Below, piece by piece: positions 43,802 through 51,359 of a stretch of DNA of 64,000 nucleotides. The notes under the pieces were generated by a model that saw only the letters and a program-made list of their open reading frames with translations, was not told where the DNA came from and did not search any database. Every line of letters begins with the position of its first letter. The first letter of the stretch is position 1. Source of the DNA: Bacteroidota bacterium (lineage in GTDB: Bacteria; Bacteroidota; Bacteroidia; Flavobacteriales; Schleiferiaceae); contig QQUU01000089.1 in assembly GCA_003385605.1 (NCBI GenBank), forward strand, positions 1 through 64,000, read 5' to 3'. The translations under genes and the position numbers were made by a program.

Positions 43802-45972
43802 AAAATAGACAGAACCGCCGCTGGATTACAGGTGTATTCGCAGTGGTCATTAGTGTGGTTGTGGTCCTTTTTACAAGGTCTGTGTCCGATTTTAACGAAG
43901 GCCAAGTTTGCAAAGAGTGGGCGGCCGTGGATGCCCTGATTCCGCCTGTACGTTCTTATGATTTTGACAGTTCTGCCTGGAATACGTTGGAGGCACCTGT
44001 GTTTGAATTGGACTCGAATTTAAATGAGGAAGTCTATCGTATCGTTTCCGATGAAAATGGCATAACAGTTTTCCACGGCGCCGAGGGCGACCATCGTGCA
44101 CAGAGCACCTTGGGTCAATTAGGCATGTTGGGAAATGAGGTTGCCTTGCCCTGGGGTGAAATTTTTGACGAACCGGTATTTGCACACCGCGGCGTACTTA
44201 TGGATGTTTGTCGTCATTTCTTTACGGTCGATGAGGTCAAGCGTCAATTGGACCTCATGGCCCTGTATAAATTCAATGTGTTGCACTGGCATTTAACCGA
44301 AGACCAAGGGTGGCGAATTGCCATGGATGCCTATCCAAAGTTGGCCGAGGTAGCTGCTTATAGATCCCACGGTGATAGCGTTTACGGAGGGTTCTATACC
44401 CGAGAAGACTTGGAGGAGGTGGTCGCCTATGCAGCCGGTTATGGCATTGAGGTCATTCCTGAAATAGAATTGCCCGGACACAGTCAGGCGGCCTTGGCAG
44501 CCTATCCTCATTTAGGCTGCAGCGGTGAGCCCGTAGCGGTGGCTACCGAATGGGGCGTTTTCAAAGACATTTATTGTGCAGGAAATGAGCAGACCCTCGA
44601 ATTTTTGGAGGATGTGCTCGACTATGTCTGCGAAATCTTTCCTTCGAAATACATACACATTGGTGGGGACGAAGCGCCAAAGTACCGGTGGGAGCATTGT
44701 CCGAAATGCCAGCAGCGCATCAAAGAGGAAGGCCTTCGGGACGAAGAGGCCTTGCAAGGTTGGTTCAACACACGAATTGAAAATTACTTGGCTGCCAAGG
44801 GCAAGCAAATCATTGGTTGGGATGAAATATTAGAGGGCGGTTTGAGTCCGAACGCAACCGTTCAGAGTTGGCGCGGATTTGAAGGCGCACAGCACGCTGC
44901 GGAGCAAGGCCACGATGCCATTGTGAGCCCTACTTCACACGCCTATTTTGACTATCCAGTGAGCAGTATAGACGTACCGAAGGTCTACGACTTCAACCTG
45001 TATCCTGAAAAATTGGACCGATTCACTTACGGCCATCACATCATTGGCGGTGAGTGCAACTTGTGGTCGGAACGCATTCCTGATATAGAAACCCTTGACC
45101 GAAGATTCTTGCCCCGAGGCATAGCTATGGCAGAGGTTCTGTGGTCACACCCTGCCGAGCGTGATTATGACGCTTTCTGGCAAAGACTTCAACTTCATTA
45201 CCCAATGTTAGACGTTTTAGGGTACAGTTACGATGTTGAACAGGTACCGGTCGTATTGTCGTCTTCTAATGAGAGCTATAATGGCAAGCTTGAGCTTAGA
45301 GCAACAGCAACCCCAGCCTTCCCCAATCTGCAACTCGAACTACGTTCATCTACAGGTATAGTAACGGATACCACAGCGACTTTTTCTAGTCTCGGACTTC
45401 ATTCGATGCAGGTTCAGCCTCAGCGCGATGGTCGAAGCATGGGGCCGGCATTGACCTACGATTTTGCCGTTCATCAGGGGCTCTTAACACACAGTTGTTT
45501 AACCTCTCCCTCCACACCTCCGTATACAGGCACAAACGACATTCCCATGGCAAACGGTGTGTTGGGCTCGACAAATTTTAGAGACGGAAACTGGGTAGGT
45601 TATTTTGGTCCGGACCACTTTGGCGGCCACTTTGGATGGAAAGAGAAGTACATCATAGATTCGGTAAAAATCAACTTCTTGCAGAGCCGATTATCTTGGA
45701 TTCTCGTTCCCGAAATGGTCTATGCCGACATCTACGTCGAGAGCGATGTGATCGAAAGGTACCAGTGGGATAGAGACGTGAGTATCGACAAAGAAGGCAC
45801 CTTCATACATACCATGACCTTGGCTCCAGAGGGCGGGTTTCCGCCTACAAATTCTATTAATTTCGAAATCCCGAATACCGAAAAATTGCCCGACAATCAT
45901 CCTGCTGCAGGACAGCCTGTATGGCATTTTTTGGACGAAGTACAGATCTATGGCCGACCGTATAGAGATTGA
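43792..45972 (+). CDS. GH20 beta-N-acetylhexosaminidase
   Basis: 726 residues. One hydrophobic segment (WITGVFAVVISVVVVLF, about 11-27) acts as an uncleaved anchor or signal. A GH20b domain follows (about 60-125), and then the catalytic barrel, which starts at AHRGVLMDVCRHFF and has WHLTEDQGWRI, IPEIELPGHSQAALAAYP and the catalytic pair D293-E294 in HIGGDEAPKYRWEHC. Past about residue 480 are extra sandwich domains. It removes terminal beta-GlcNAc or GalNAc from glycans and probably splits chitobiose cores. It overlaps the preceding asparaginase gene by ten bases and cutC by 23, so it is tightly coupled. Confidence 0.95.
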   Translation: MGVKNRQNRRWITGVFAVVISVVVVLFTRSVSDFNEGQVCKEWAAVDALIPPVRSYDFDSSAWNTLEAPVFELDSNLNEEVYRIVSDENGITVFHGAEGDHRAQSTLGQLGMLGNEVALPWGEIFDEPVFAHRGVLMDVCRHFFTVDEVKRQLDLMALYKFNVLHWHLTEDQGWRIAMDAYPKLAEVAAYRSHGDSVYGGFYTREDLEEVVAYAAGYGIEVIPEIELPGHSQAALAAYPHLGCSGEPVAVATEWGVFKDIYCAGNEQTLEFLEDVLDYVCEIFPSKYIHIGGDEAPKYRWEHCPKCQQRIKEEGLRDEEALQGWFNTRIENYLAAKGKQIIGWDEILEGGLSPNATVQSWRGFEGAQHAAEQGHDAIVSPTSHAYFDYPVSSIDVPKVYDFNLYPEKLDRFTYGHHIIGGECNLWSERIPDIETLDRRFLPRGIAMAEVLWSHPAERDYDAFWQRLQLHYPMLDVLGYSYDVEQVPVVLSSSNESYNGKLELRATATPAFPNLQLELRSSTGIVTDTTATFSSLGLHSMQVQPQRDGRSMGPALTYDFAVHQGLLTHSCLTSPSTPPYTGTNDIPMANGVLGSTNFRDGNWVGYFGPDHFGGHFGWKEKYIIDSVKINFLQSRLSWILVPEMVYADIYVESDVIERYQWDRDVSIDKEGTFIHTMTLAPEGGFPPTNSINFEIPNTEKLPDNHPAAGQPVWHFLDEVQIYGRPYRD

Positions 45973-46660
45973 GATTGCCTTAGAAGAGGCAAGGCATGCA
46001 GAAGGGCTTCATGCTTTAGGTGTGGATCGCATTGAATTGTGCGAGAATCTAGCAGAAGGAGGCCTCACACCTTCTTTTGGTAGGGCACGGGAAGTAGTTG
46101 CTGCTACGCCGCTTCCTGTGTATGCCATGCTACGTCCTCGAGCAGGAAATTTCTGTTATTCCTCCAGCGAACAACACCAAATGTTGCTCGATCTTGAAAT
46201 GCTTTCGAAGACGGGAATTCGAGGTGTTGTAGTTGGTGCATTGACTGGGGAAGGCTTGTTGGACGAGCGTTTTATGACCCTTGTTACGGCTAAGGCGAAA
46301 CAGCACAATCTAGGCGTCACTTTTCACCGTGCCTTTGATGTATGCAAGGACCCTGAGGCAGTACTACAAACTCTCATTGACTTAGGTGTAGAACGCATCT
46401 TGACCAGCGGTTTTCAGCCTAAAGTTGATCCGGAAGGGCTCGCAAAGGCCCTAAAGTGGGCTTCAGGTCGTATCGAAATTCAAGCCGGCAGTGGTGTGAA
46501 CGCTGAGGTCGTGCCTAGTCTCAAAGAAGTAGGGGTGACTGCCTTTCATTGCACCGCAAGGAAATGGTCGGCTTCTGATGACGATTCTTTTGGCTTTGAA
46601 GGCGAATGGAAACGCGACGAAGACAAAATCAAAGCGCTCGTTACTGCAGCACGAGCGTAG
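45950..46660 (+). CDS. cutC: CutC family TIM-barrel protein
   Basis: 236 residues, the normal CutC size. Family motifs are HALGVDRIELCENLAEGGLTPS (in parts: DRIELCENLAEGGLTPS), YAMLRPRAGNFCYS, GVVVGALTGEGLLD, VTFHRAFDVCKDP, RILTSGFQ and IEIQAGSGVNAEVV, all present. CutC was named for copper homeostasis in E. coli, but a direct copper role is disputed. No signal peptide, so it is cytoplasmic. It overlaps the GH20 gene by 23 bases and closes the N-glycan operon before a terminator, a setting that points to sugar or glycosylamine metabolism rather than copper. Confidence 0.92.
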   Translation: MADRIEIEIALEEARHAEGLHALGVDRIELCENLAEGGLTPSFGRAREVVAATPLPVYAMLRPRAGNFCYSSSEQHQMLLDLEMLSKTGIRGVVVGALTGEGLLDERFMTLVTAKAKQHNLGVTFHRAFDVCKDPEAVLQTLIDLGVERILTSGFQPKVDPEGLAKALKWASGRIEIQAGSGVNAEVVPSLKEVGVTAFHCTARKWSASDDDSFGFEGEWKRDEDKIKALVTAARA

Positions 46661-46671
46661 GGTATAAAAAA

Positions 46672-46695
46672 ACCCACGCCGCAGGCGTGGGTCTC
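46672..46695 (+). terminator. Rho-independent terminator after cutC
   Basis: ACCCACGCC-GCA-GGCGTGGGT is a perfect 9-bp stem, preceded by seven A and followed by CTCTTTAA. It lies between convergent genes and can serve the minus-strand lipoprotein gene better than cutC, given the longer A run on the left. Confidence 0.85.
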
Positions 46696-46716
46696 TTTAA
46701 ATAAATGCTGTTACTC

Positions 46717-47193
46717 TTATTTCTCCCAGCGTTGAATCTGCTTCAAAGTAAGATTCACTGGTACCGGTAATTGAGGAATGCTCAAAGAGATTACGGTATC
46801 AAATCTGAAGTTGAATTGCTCCTGCGTCAACGTTCTGATATCAAATTCAAGGTTGCTCGGCACCAAGCTTGGACCACCGCCAAGTGGATTGTCAAACCCT
46901 AGGTCAATGCCATTCAAAACAAGGATGGTATCGTTTTTAATAGACCAACCCATGCTATCCATTCTAACACCTGCTGAATCTATGGTAAGACCTCCGTTTT
47001 CCATGAAGTTTGCTTCCATGAAAGTAGACGGGCTTACATCACTTGAATCTAAAAACGGCAATGCCTGTACTTGAAGTTCTTGATTCACTCCGGTCCATAG
47101 ACCAGTTACCTTAAACTCTGTGCTTTTGTTTTCCCATTTCGTACATGCTACTGCAAGTAGGCCAACGGCTGCAATAAGGGCGATTTTTTTCAT
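46717..47193 (-). CDS. Small lipoprotein, unknown function
   Basis: 158 residues with a type II signal peptide: KKIALIAAVGLLAVAC, lipobox LAVAC, acylated Cys at 17. The rest is strand-rich with short runs such as TEFKVTGLWTGVNQEL and IKNDTILVLNGIDLGF, and the C-terminus ends LTLKQIQRWEK. The pattern is lipocalin-like (a small barrel of alternating strands), but I cannot name a family. It is probably anchored to the inner leaflet of the outer membrane. It lies 31 bases downstream of ribF on the same strand and could be co-transcribed with it. Confidence 0.72.
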   Translation of the reverse strand: MKKIALIAAVGLLAVACTKWENKSTEFKVTGLWTGVNQELQVQALPFLDSSDVSPSTFMEANFMENGGLTIDSAGVRMDSMGWSIKNDTILVLNGIDLGFDNPLGGGPSLVPSNLEFDIRTLTQEQFNFRFDTVISLSIPQLPVPVNLTLKQIQRWEK

Positions 47194-47224
47194 GTGGTTG
47201 TATTAAAATTCTGTTCTTTCTAAT

Positions 47225-48154
47225 CTATTTCTGTGCCAAAAGCCGTGTCGCCTCGGATTTATCTGCGGCCAACTGCTTTTTAAGCTCATCCAAGTTATCA
47301 AATTCCTGTATATCACGAAGATGATGGGTCAATTCAAATTTCACATCCGCACCGTAGAGCTCAATTTCAATTCCGATGCAGTGTACTTCCAATTTGCGCT
47401 GTGCACTTTTTAGGGTGGGTCGACCTCCTAAATTGGCCATCGCGGGATATACTTCCCCATTAACATGGAGCAATCCGGCATAGACGCCATCTGCTGGCAA
47501 CAGTTTGTGCTCGAAATCACATTCTATGTTTGCGGTAGGGAAACCAATAGTTCGGCCAATCTGATCGCCTTTCACCACGCTACCGCTAATGCTGTAGGTA
47601 GAACCTAAATAATTATTGGCCAGTTCCACTTTGCCTTCAGCCAAGGCAGTCCGAATTTTGGTACTGCTTACATTGACCTCGTCGATATCTAATGCTGCTA
47701 TTTCCTCAACTTCAAATCCATAGATGGGGCCAAACTCCTTCAAATGTTCGAAGCTTCCTTCTCTATTCCTTCCGAAGTGGTGGTCGTATCCAATGACCAA
47801 GTGCTTTACTCCAATAGTGTTGACCAAATGTTCTCGAACAAAGTCCAAAGATTGTGTTCTTGAGAACTCTTTGGTAAAGGGATGAATGATCAAATGATCG
47901 AGTCCAGTCTTCTCTAGCAGTGCTATCTTCTCTTTTTGACTGGACAACAGTTCCAACTCGACATCGGGTTGCAGAACCAATCTTGGATGCGGTGAGAATG
48001 TCAACAAAACGCTTTCCCCATGCACTTCGCGGGCCTTTGCAACAAGTTGATTTAGAATCTTTCTATGGCCCAGATGCACCCCATCAAAGGTCCCTGTGGT
48101 AGCCACTGCACAAGAAAGTGTCTGAAAATTCTCTAAACCGTAAGTTACTTTCAA
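47225..48154 (-). CDS. ribF: Bifunctional riboflavin kinase/FAD synthetase
   Basis: 309 residues, normal for RibF. The N-terminal FMN adenylyltransferase half has ATTGTFDGVHLGHRKIL and GYDHHFGRNREGSFEHL. The C-terminal kinase half has GRTIGFPTANIECDF (the P-T-A-N motif) and VYAGLLHVNG, then GRPTLKSAQRKLEVHCI. It makes FMN and then FAD from riboflavin in the cytoplasm. The FAD is needed by enzymes such as GlpD. The gene is divergent from the membrane protein at 48203. Confidence 0.95.
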   Translation of the reverse strand: MKVTYGLENFQTLSCAVATTGTFDGVHLGHRKILNQLVAKAREVHGESVLLTFSPHPRLVLQPDVELELLSSQKEKIALLEKTGLDHLIIHPFTKEFSRTQSLDFVREHLVNTIGVKHLVIGYDHHFGRNREGSFEHLKEFGPIYGFEVEEIAALDIDEVNVSSTKIRTALAEGKVELANNYLGSTYSISGSVVKGDQIGRTIGFPTANIECDFEHKLLPADGVYAGLLHVNGEVYPAMANLGGRPTLKSAQRKLEVHCIGIEIELYGADVKFELTHHLRDIQEFDNLDELKKQLAADKSEATRLLAQK

Positions 48155-48202
48155 CGTCTGTTGTAATTTGCTCCAAAATTAAGCATTGCAAACCGCATCC
48201 CA

Positions 48203-48955
48203 ATGAGAAAGATTTCATCAAGACAAGCCGTTCAAGCTGGATGGATTAGATACAAGAATAAAGCCGGAATGTATACGGCCTTCACGCTGTTCAGCGTGAT
48301 CGTTTCCTTCGTTGTTGCGACTGTTGCAACGGGTATTGGTGGGGTATTCTCCTTCAACACTTTCATTCAAGCCACGGTCATTGCAATCTTAGCAGGTATA
48401 GTAAGTGGTCTTTTGAACGTTGGATTCGCTCATTTTGCCCGTAAAGATGAAGCAGGTGAAGATGTGGAATTTGGCCATTTTTTAGACGGTTTTAGATTCA
48501 ATGTTAAATCGGTAATCGTGGTGATGGTGGCTACGGTAATGCTATCTCAGGTTGCCTCACTGCTGATGCCGCCTGAATTAACGACATTTCAATTGACCGA
48601 AGAACAGAGCCAGGACTTTGAGCTTATGATGATGGCGTTTGAAGACCTCAGCGAAGTGCTGCAGGCGAACATGGGGAGCTTTTACCTCTTCGTAGGCTTG
48701 CAAATTTTCCTGAGCATCGTGTTGATGTTTGCGCCATATTTCGCATCACTCAACGGTAAGGATGGATTAGAATCATTGGCCGATTCCATCAAGCTTGCCC
48801 TCCCGAATTTCTTGAAGATCTTCTTGGCAATATTCTTAGTTACGCTTATTGCGATACCCGTGACTGTTCTAACTATTGGCTTAGGCCTTTTGGTCATTGT
48901 ACCGTTCATGCAGTTGGTGGCCTACGATATCTTCGCCCAGCTCACGGAAGAGTAA
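48203..48955 (+). CDS. Integral membrane protein, unknown
   Basis: 250 residues with about five hydrophobic helices (TAFTLFSVIVSFVVATVATG, FIQATVIAILAGIVSGLL, VIVVMVATVMLSQVASLLM, FYLFVGLQIFLSIVLMFAPY and FLAIFLVTLIAIPVTVLTIG). A charged linker sits in the middle (ELTTFQLTEEQSQDFELMM). The layout with a paired helical hairpin recalls YciC/DUF975-type membrane proteins, but the match is by shape only. No catalytic residues are evident. It stands alone on the plus strand between ribF and the tRNA. Confidence 0.7.
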   Translation: MRKISSRQAVQAGWIRYKNKAGMYTAFTLFSVIVSFVVATVATGIGGVFSFNTFIQATVIAILAGIVSGLLNVGFAHFARKDEAGEDVEFGHFLDGFRFNVKSVIVVMVATVMLSQVASLLMPPELTTFQLTEEQSQDFELMMMAFEDLSEVLQANMGSFYLFVGLQIFLSIVLMFAPYFASLNGKDGLESLADSIKLALPNFLKIFLAIFLVTLIAIPVTVLTIGLGLLVIVPFMQLVAYDIFAQLTEE

Positions 48956-48983
48956 AGACTAATTCCTTCTAAAGAAAGGATTA

Positions 48984-49010
48984 CCAGCTTTTGCTTCGGC
49001 AAAAGACTGG
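48984..49010 (+). other. Stable UUCG-capped hairpin
   Basis: CTTTTGC-TTCG-GCAAAAG, extended by CCAG/CTGG with a bulged A, makes an 11-bp stem with an exceptionally stable UUCG loop. It sits 29 bases after the membrane-protein stop and has no T run, so it is not a standard terminator. It may protect an mRNA 3' end. Confidence 0.5.
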
Positions 49011-49031
49011 TGGACCTCTGTGGGTTGCATT

Positions 49032-49149
49032 CAACAAGAATCCCAAGCCACTGAGTGGCCCTGTGATTTTTTGTCTTTACACTCACCTGAGCAAACTCCG
49101 TTCGGTAAAAACGAAAAATCCCAACCTGTTCAGGTTGGGATTCTTGTTG
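49032..49149. repeat. 15-bp perfect inverted repeat around tRNA-Leu 3' flank
   Basis: CAACAAGAATCCCAA (49032-49046) is the exact reverse complement of TTGGGATTCTTGTTG (49135-49149). The right arm overlaps the tRNA terminator hairpin, so the two structures exclude each other in the minus-strand transcript. Between them is also a small GCCAC/GTGGC hairpin (49047-49059). Confidence 0.6.
49117..49142 (-). terminator. Terminator of tRNA-Leu
   Basis: AATCCCAACCTG / CAGGTTGGGATT is a 12-bp stem with a 2-base loop, followed on the minus strand by TTTCGTTTTT. It starts eight bases after the tRNA 3' end. Confidence 0.85.
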
Positions 49150-49231
49150 TGCGGATGAAAGGACTCGAACCTTCACGCGATAAAGCACTAGTGCCTAAAA
49201 CTAGCGTGTCTACCAATTTCACCACATCCGC
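49150..49231 (-). tRNA. tRNA-Leu, anticodon TAG
   Basis: The minus strand folds as a class II tRNA of 82 bases: acceptor stem GCGGATG/CATCCGC, discriminator A, D-arm with TGGTAGACACG, anticodon stem CTAGT/ACTAG around loop TTTAGGC (anticodon TAG), a long variable arm typical of Leu, and a T-loop TTCGAGT. CCA is not encoded. It should read CUA and, with modification, other CUN codons. A terminator follows directly, so it is a single-gene transcript. The long variable arm and the anticodon agree on leucine. Confidence 0.96.
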
Positions 49232-49246
49232 ATCAAAATTGGACGG

Positions 49247-49254
49247 CAAATATA
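49247..49254 (-). promoter_or_regulatory. Putative -7 element of the tRNA-Leu promoter
   Basis: TATATTTG on the minus strand matches TAnnTTTG, with TTCG 17 bases upstream as a near-match to the -33 element. It would start transcription about ten bases before the tRNA. Confidence 0.6.
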
Positions 49255-49315
49255 AGTAGTTTCTATAAAATCGAATCGTGTTTTAAATAAATTTCTGCTT
49301 GCCGAGGGAAAAGAG

Positions 49316-49323
49316 TAATTTTG
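49316..49323 (+). promoter_or_regulatory. Putative -7 element before the flavin reductase-like gene
   Basis: TAATTTTG fits TAnnTTTG and lies 16 bases before the ATG at 49340. The -33 side has only a partial match (TTCTG, 18-base spacing). Confidence 0.45.
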
Positions 49324-49339
49324 ATTTAAACCCAAGTAT

Positions 49340-50233
49340 ATGCCTTCATTCTCCCCAGAAGAATTAATCACTAGAGACCGCCACAGAATCCTATTGGGAG
49401 CTGTGGGTCCACGACCTATTGCCCTAGTTAGCACAGTGGATGAATTTGGAAACCCGAACTTAAGTCCGTTTAGTTTCTTCAACATATTTTCTTCAAATCC
49501 TCCGACGGTAATTTTCTCTCCTGCACGCCGTGTAAGAGATAATACGACCAAGGATACGTTGCACAATGCGCTTCGTGAGCAAGAGGTTGTTGTAAATGTG
49601 GTGAATTACGATCTAGTGCAGCAGGTGAATTTGAGCTCGGCAGAATATCCTTCTCATGTGGATGAATTTGTGAAGAGTGGATTGACCCCTGTTCCCTCGG
49701 AGCTCGTAGCTCCACCGAGAGTAGCTGAAAGCCCGGTAAGTCTTGAATGTATTGTTAAAGATGTGGTGGCTTTAGGTGAAGAAGGAGGCGCAGGTAATCT
49801 GGTGATTTGTGAAATCAAGAAAATTCATTGTGCGGCTCACGTGATGTCTGATGAAGGCGGCTTGGACCAAGAGGCACTTGACCTGGTTGGTCGTATGGGT
49901 AAAAACTGGTGGGTGAGAGCCTCCGGTGACGCACTTTTTAGCGTTGGTGCTCCCACGGTGGGTATTGGTGTTGATCAGATTCCAATGGTCATACGTAACT
50001 CGACTGTTTTAACCGGGAATGATCTTGGGCTCTTAGGAGGTGTAACAGTGCTGCCTACAGAAGAAGAAATAGAACAAAAGAAAAATGACTTTGATATCCG
50101 GAGATTATTGCAGAATTATGCAGACGGAATCGAACGTCGCGAAGCCTTGCATGAAGTAGCAAGGGAACTGCTTGAAAATGGGCATGTTCACGAGGCTTGG
50201 AAAGTATTATTAATAGATAAATCGGCCCGATAA
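49340..50233 (+). CDS. Flavin reductase-like FMN-binding split-barrel protein
   Basis: 297 residues. The N-terminal 200 residues match the flavin reductase-like split barrel: RILLGAVGPRPIALVSTVD, NLSPFSFFNIFSSNPPTVIF, and TLHNALREQEVVVNVVNY with the FMN phosphate region. The usual FMN-binding flow, from an SPFSFF-type loop to the conserved strand, is intact. A C-terminal helical tail (about 235-297, RRLLQNYADGIERREALHEV) is extra. It is cytoplasmic and of unknown substrate; many relatives are mis-annotated as general reductases. It is followed after 13 bases by the DUF3127 gene, so the two may be one transcript. Confidence 0.85.
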   Translation: MPSFSPEELITRDRHRILLGAVGPRPIALVSTVDEFGNPNLSPFSFFNIFSSNPPTVIFSPARRVRDNTTKDTLHNALREQEVVVNVVNYDLVQQVNLSSAEYPSHVDEFVKSGLTPVPSELVAPPRVAESPVSLECIVKDVVALGEEGGAGNLVICEIKKIHCAAHVMSDEGGLDQEALDLVGRMGKNWWVRASGDALFSVGAPTVGIGVDQIPMVIRNSTVLTGNDLGLLGGVTVLPTEEEIEQKKNDFDIRRLLQNYADGIERREALHEVARELLENGHVHEAWKVLLIDKSAR

Positions 50234-50246
50234 GAAGGGTAAGAAG

Positions 50247-50624
50247 ATGAACATTGAAGCGAGAATTGAGAAAATAATGGATGAGCAGGTGATTTCTGAC
50301 CGATTCAGAAAGCGCGAATTCGTAGTACAGACGAAAGAGCAGTATCCACAAACCTTGTGTTTTGAATTTACTCAAGATAAAACTTCGGTTCTTGATGCTT
50401 ACCAAGCGGGGCAAGAGGTAAACGTAGAGTTCAACATTCGTGGTCGCGAGTGGACACCTCCGCAGGGTGGTGCTACGCGTTACTACACTACGCTTCAGGC
50501 TTGGAGAATGTCTCCACTACAGCAAGCAGCTGCGCCGGCACCACCATCAGATTTACCTCCAGCGGGTCAGCCATTCACTCCTAGCGGTGACGATAGCGTT
50601 CTTGACGACGATCTACCGTTCTAA
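50247..50624 (+). CDS. DUF3127 protein with SSB-like acidic tail
   Basis: 125 residues. The N-terminal 90 residues match DUF3127, an OB-fold-like domain found mainly in Bacteroidota: IEKIMDEQVISDRFRKREFV, QYPQTLCFEFTQDK, VNVEFNIRGREWTPPQGG. A Pro/Ala-rich linker (QQAAAPAPPSDLPPAGQPF) leads to the final DDDLPF, which copies the C-terminal tip of single-stranded DNA-binding protein (DDDIPF in E. coli). In SSB that tip recruits repair and replication proteins. The predicted role is binding of single-stranded DNA or RNA, but this is inference. AAGAAG precedes the ATG. Confidence 0.82.
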   Translation: MNIEARIEKIMDEQVISDRFRKREFVVQTKEQYPQTLCFEFTQDKTSVLDAYQAGQEVNVEFNIRGREWTPPQGGATRYYTTLQAWRMSPLQQAAAPAPPSDLPPAGQPFTPSGDDSVLDDDLPF

Positions 50625-50636
50625 TTCACCTAAATC

Positions 50637-51359
50637 GTGGGGCGCTCCATTAATCCATTGCACTTTATCGGCCAGGACGGTTGGACCGTTCCGGATCCCG
50701 ATACAGCTGCGAATAGCGAAGGGCTCATCGCCCTTTCGTGGGATTTAGCGCCTGAGCTTTACGACAGGTGTTACCACAAAGGCATCTTCCCTTGGTTTGA
50801 GCAGGAGGGTGTGGTATTCTGGTTTTCCCCTGAGGTCCGCTCCATTACACCGACTGCCGAAGTCAAGGTGGCAAAGAGCATGCGTCCCTATTTGAATAAA
50901 AAGCACTGGCGTTTTTCGGTCAATACCGTCTTTGAAAAGGTCATTGAGAAATGCAGTGAGGTTCCACGCCCTGGTCAAGCGGGTACATGGATCAGCGAGA
51001 AATTTCAAACGAATTTCTTGCACATGCACCAATTAGGCATGGCGCACAGTTTTGAAGTTTGGGAGGACGATGAACTCATCGGGGGAACCTTTGGTGTGAT
51101 GACGGGCGGAGTATTTGTTGGGGAGAGCATGTTTCATACCCGAACCAATGCAAGCAAGTTTGCTTACATAGGCATGTGTCAGCACTTGAGCCGTAACGGA
51201 GTAGAATTTGTGGACAATCAATTGCCTACGGAACACTTGGACAGCCTTGGTGCATGGAATATTGAGCGAGACGAATTTTTAGAGCTCCTAGAAGTTCATT
51301 CTGAAAGCAGAGAACGCGTCATTCTTGAAGCGCTGCCTAGAACTACCCTACCTCTTTAG
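50637..51359 (+). CDS. aat: Leucyl/phenylalanyl-tRNA--protein transferase
   Basis: 240 residues beginning at a GTG codon (50637), 12 bases after the DUF3127 stop; no suitable ATG gives the conserved N-terminus. Motifs are LIALSWDLAPELYDRCYHKGIFPW (in parts: YHKGIFPWF), VFWFSPEVRSI, the central GMAHSFEVWEDDELIGGTFG with the conserved H-S-x-E, GGVFVGESMFHTRTNASKFA (in parts: GESMFHTRTNASK) and FVDNQLPTEHLDSLGA. It adds Leu or Phe to proteins with N-terminal Lys or Arg, marking them for ClpS-ClpAP degradation (N-end rule). The stop overlaps the convergent permease gene by 12 bases. Confidence 0.93.
   Translation: MGRSINPLHFIGQDGWTVPDPDTAANSEGLIALSWDLAPELYDRCYHKGIFPWFEQEGVVFWFSPEVRSITPTAEVKVAKSMRPYLNKKHWRFSVNTVFEKVIEKCSEVPRPGQAGTWISEKFQTNFLHMHQLGMAHSFEVWEDDELIGGTFGVMTGGVFVGESMFHTRTNASKFAYIGMCQHLSRNGVEFVDNQLPTEHLDSLGAWNIERDEFLELLEVHSESRERVILEALPRTTLPL

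Noticed and set aside
49020-49259. A 79-codon frame across the tRNA-Leu region
   Set aside because: It runs through the terminator and antisense to the tRNA, so it is not a protein gene.
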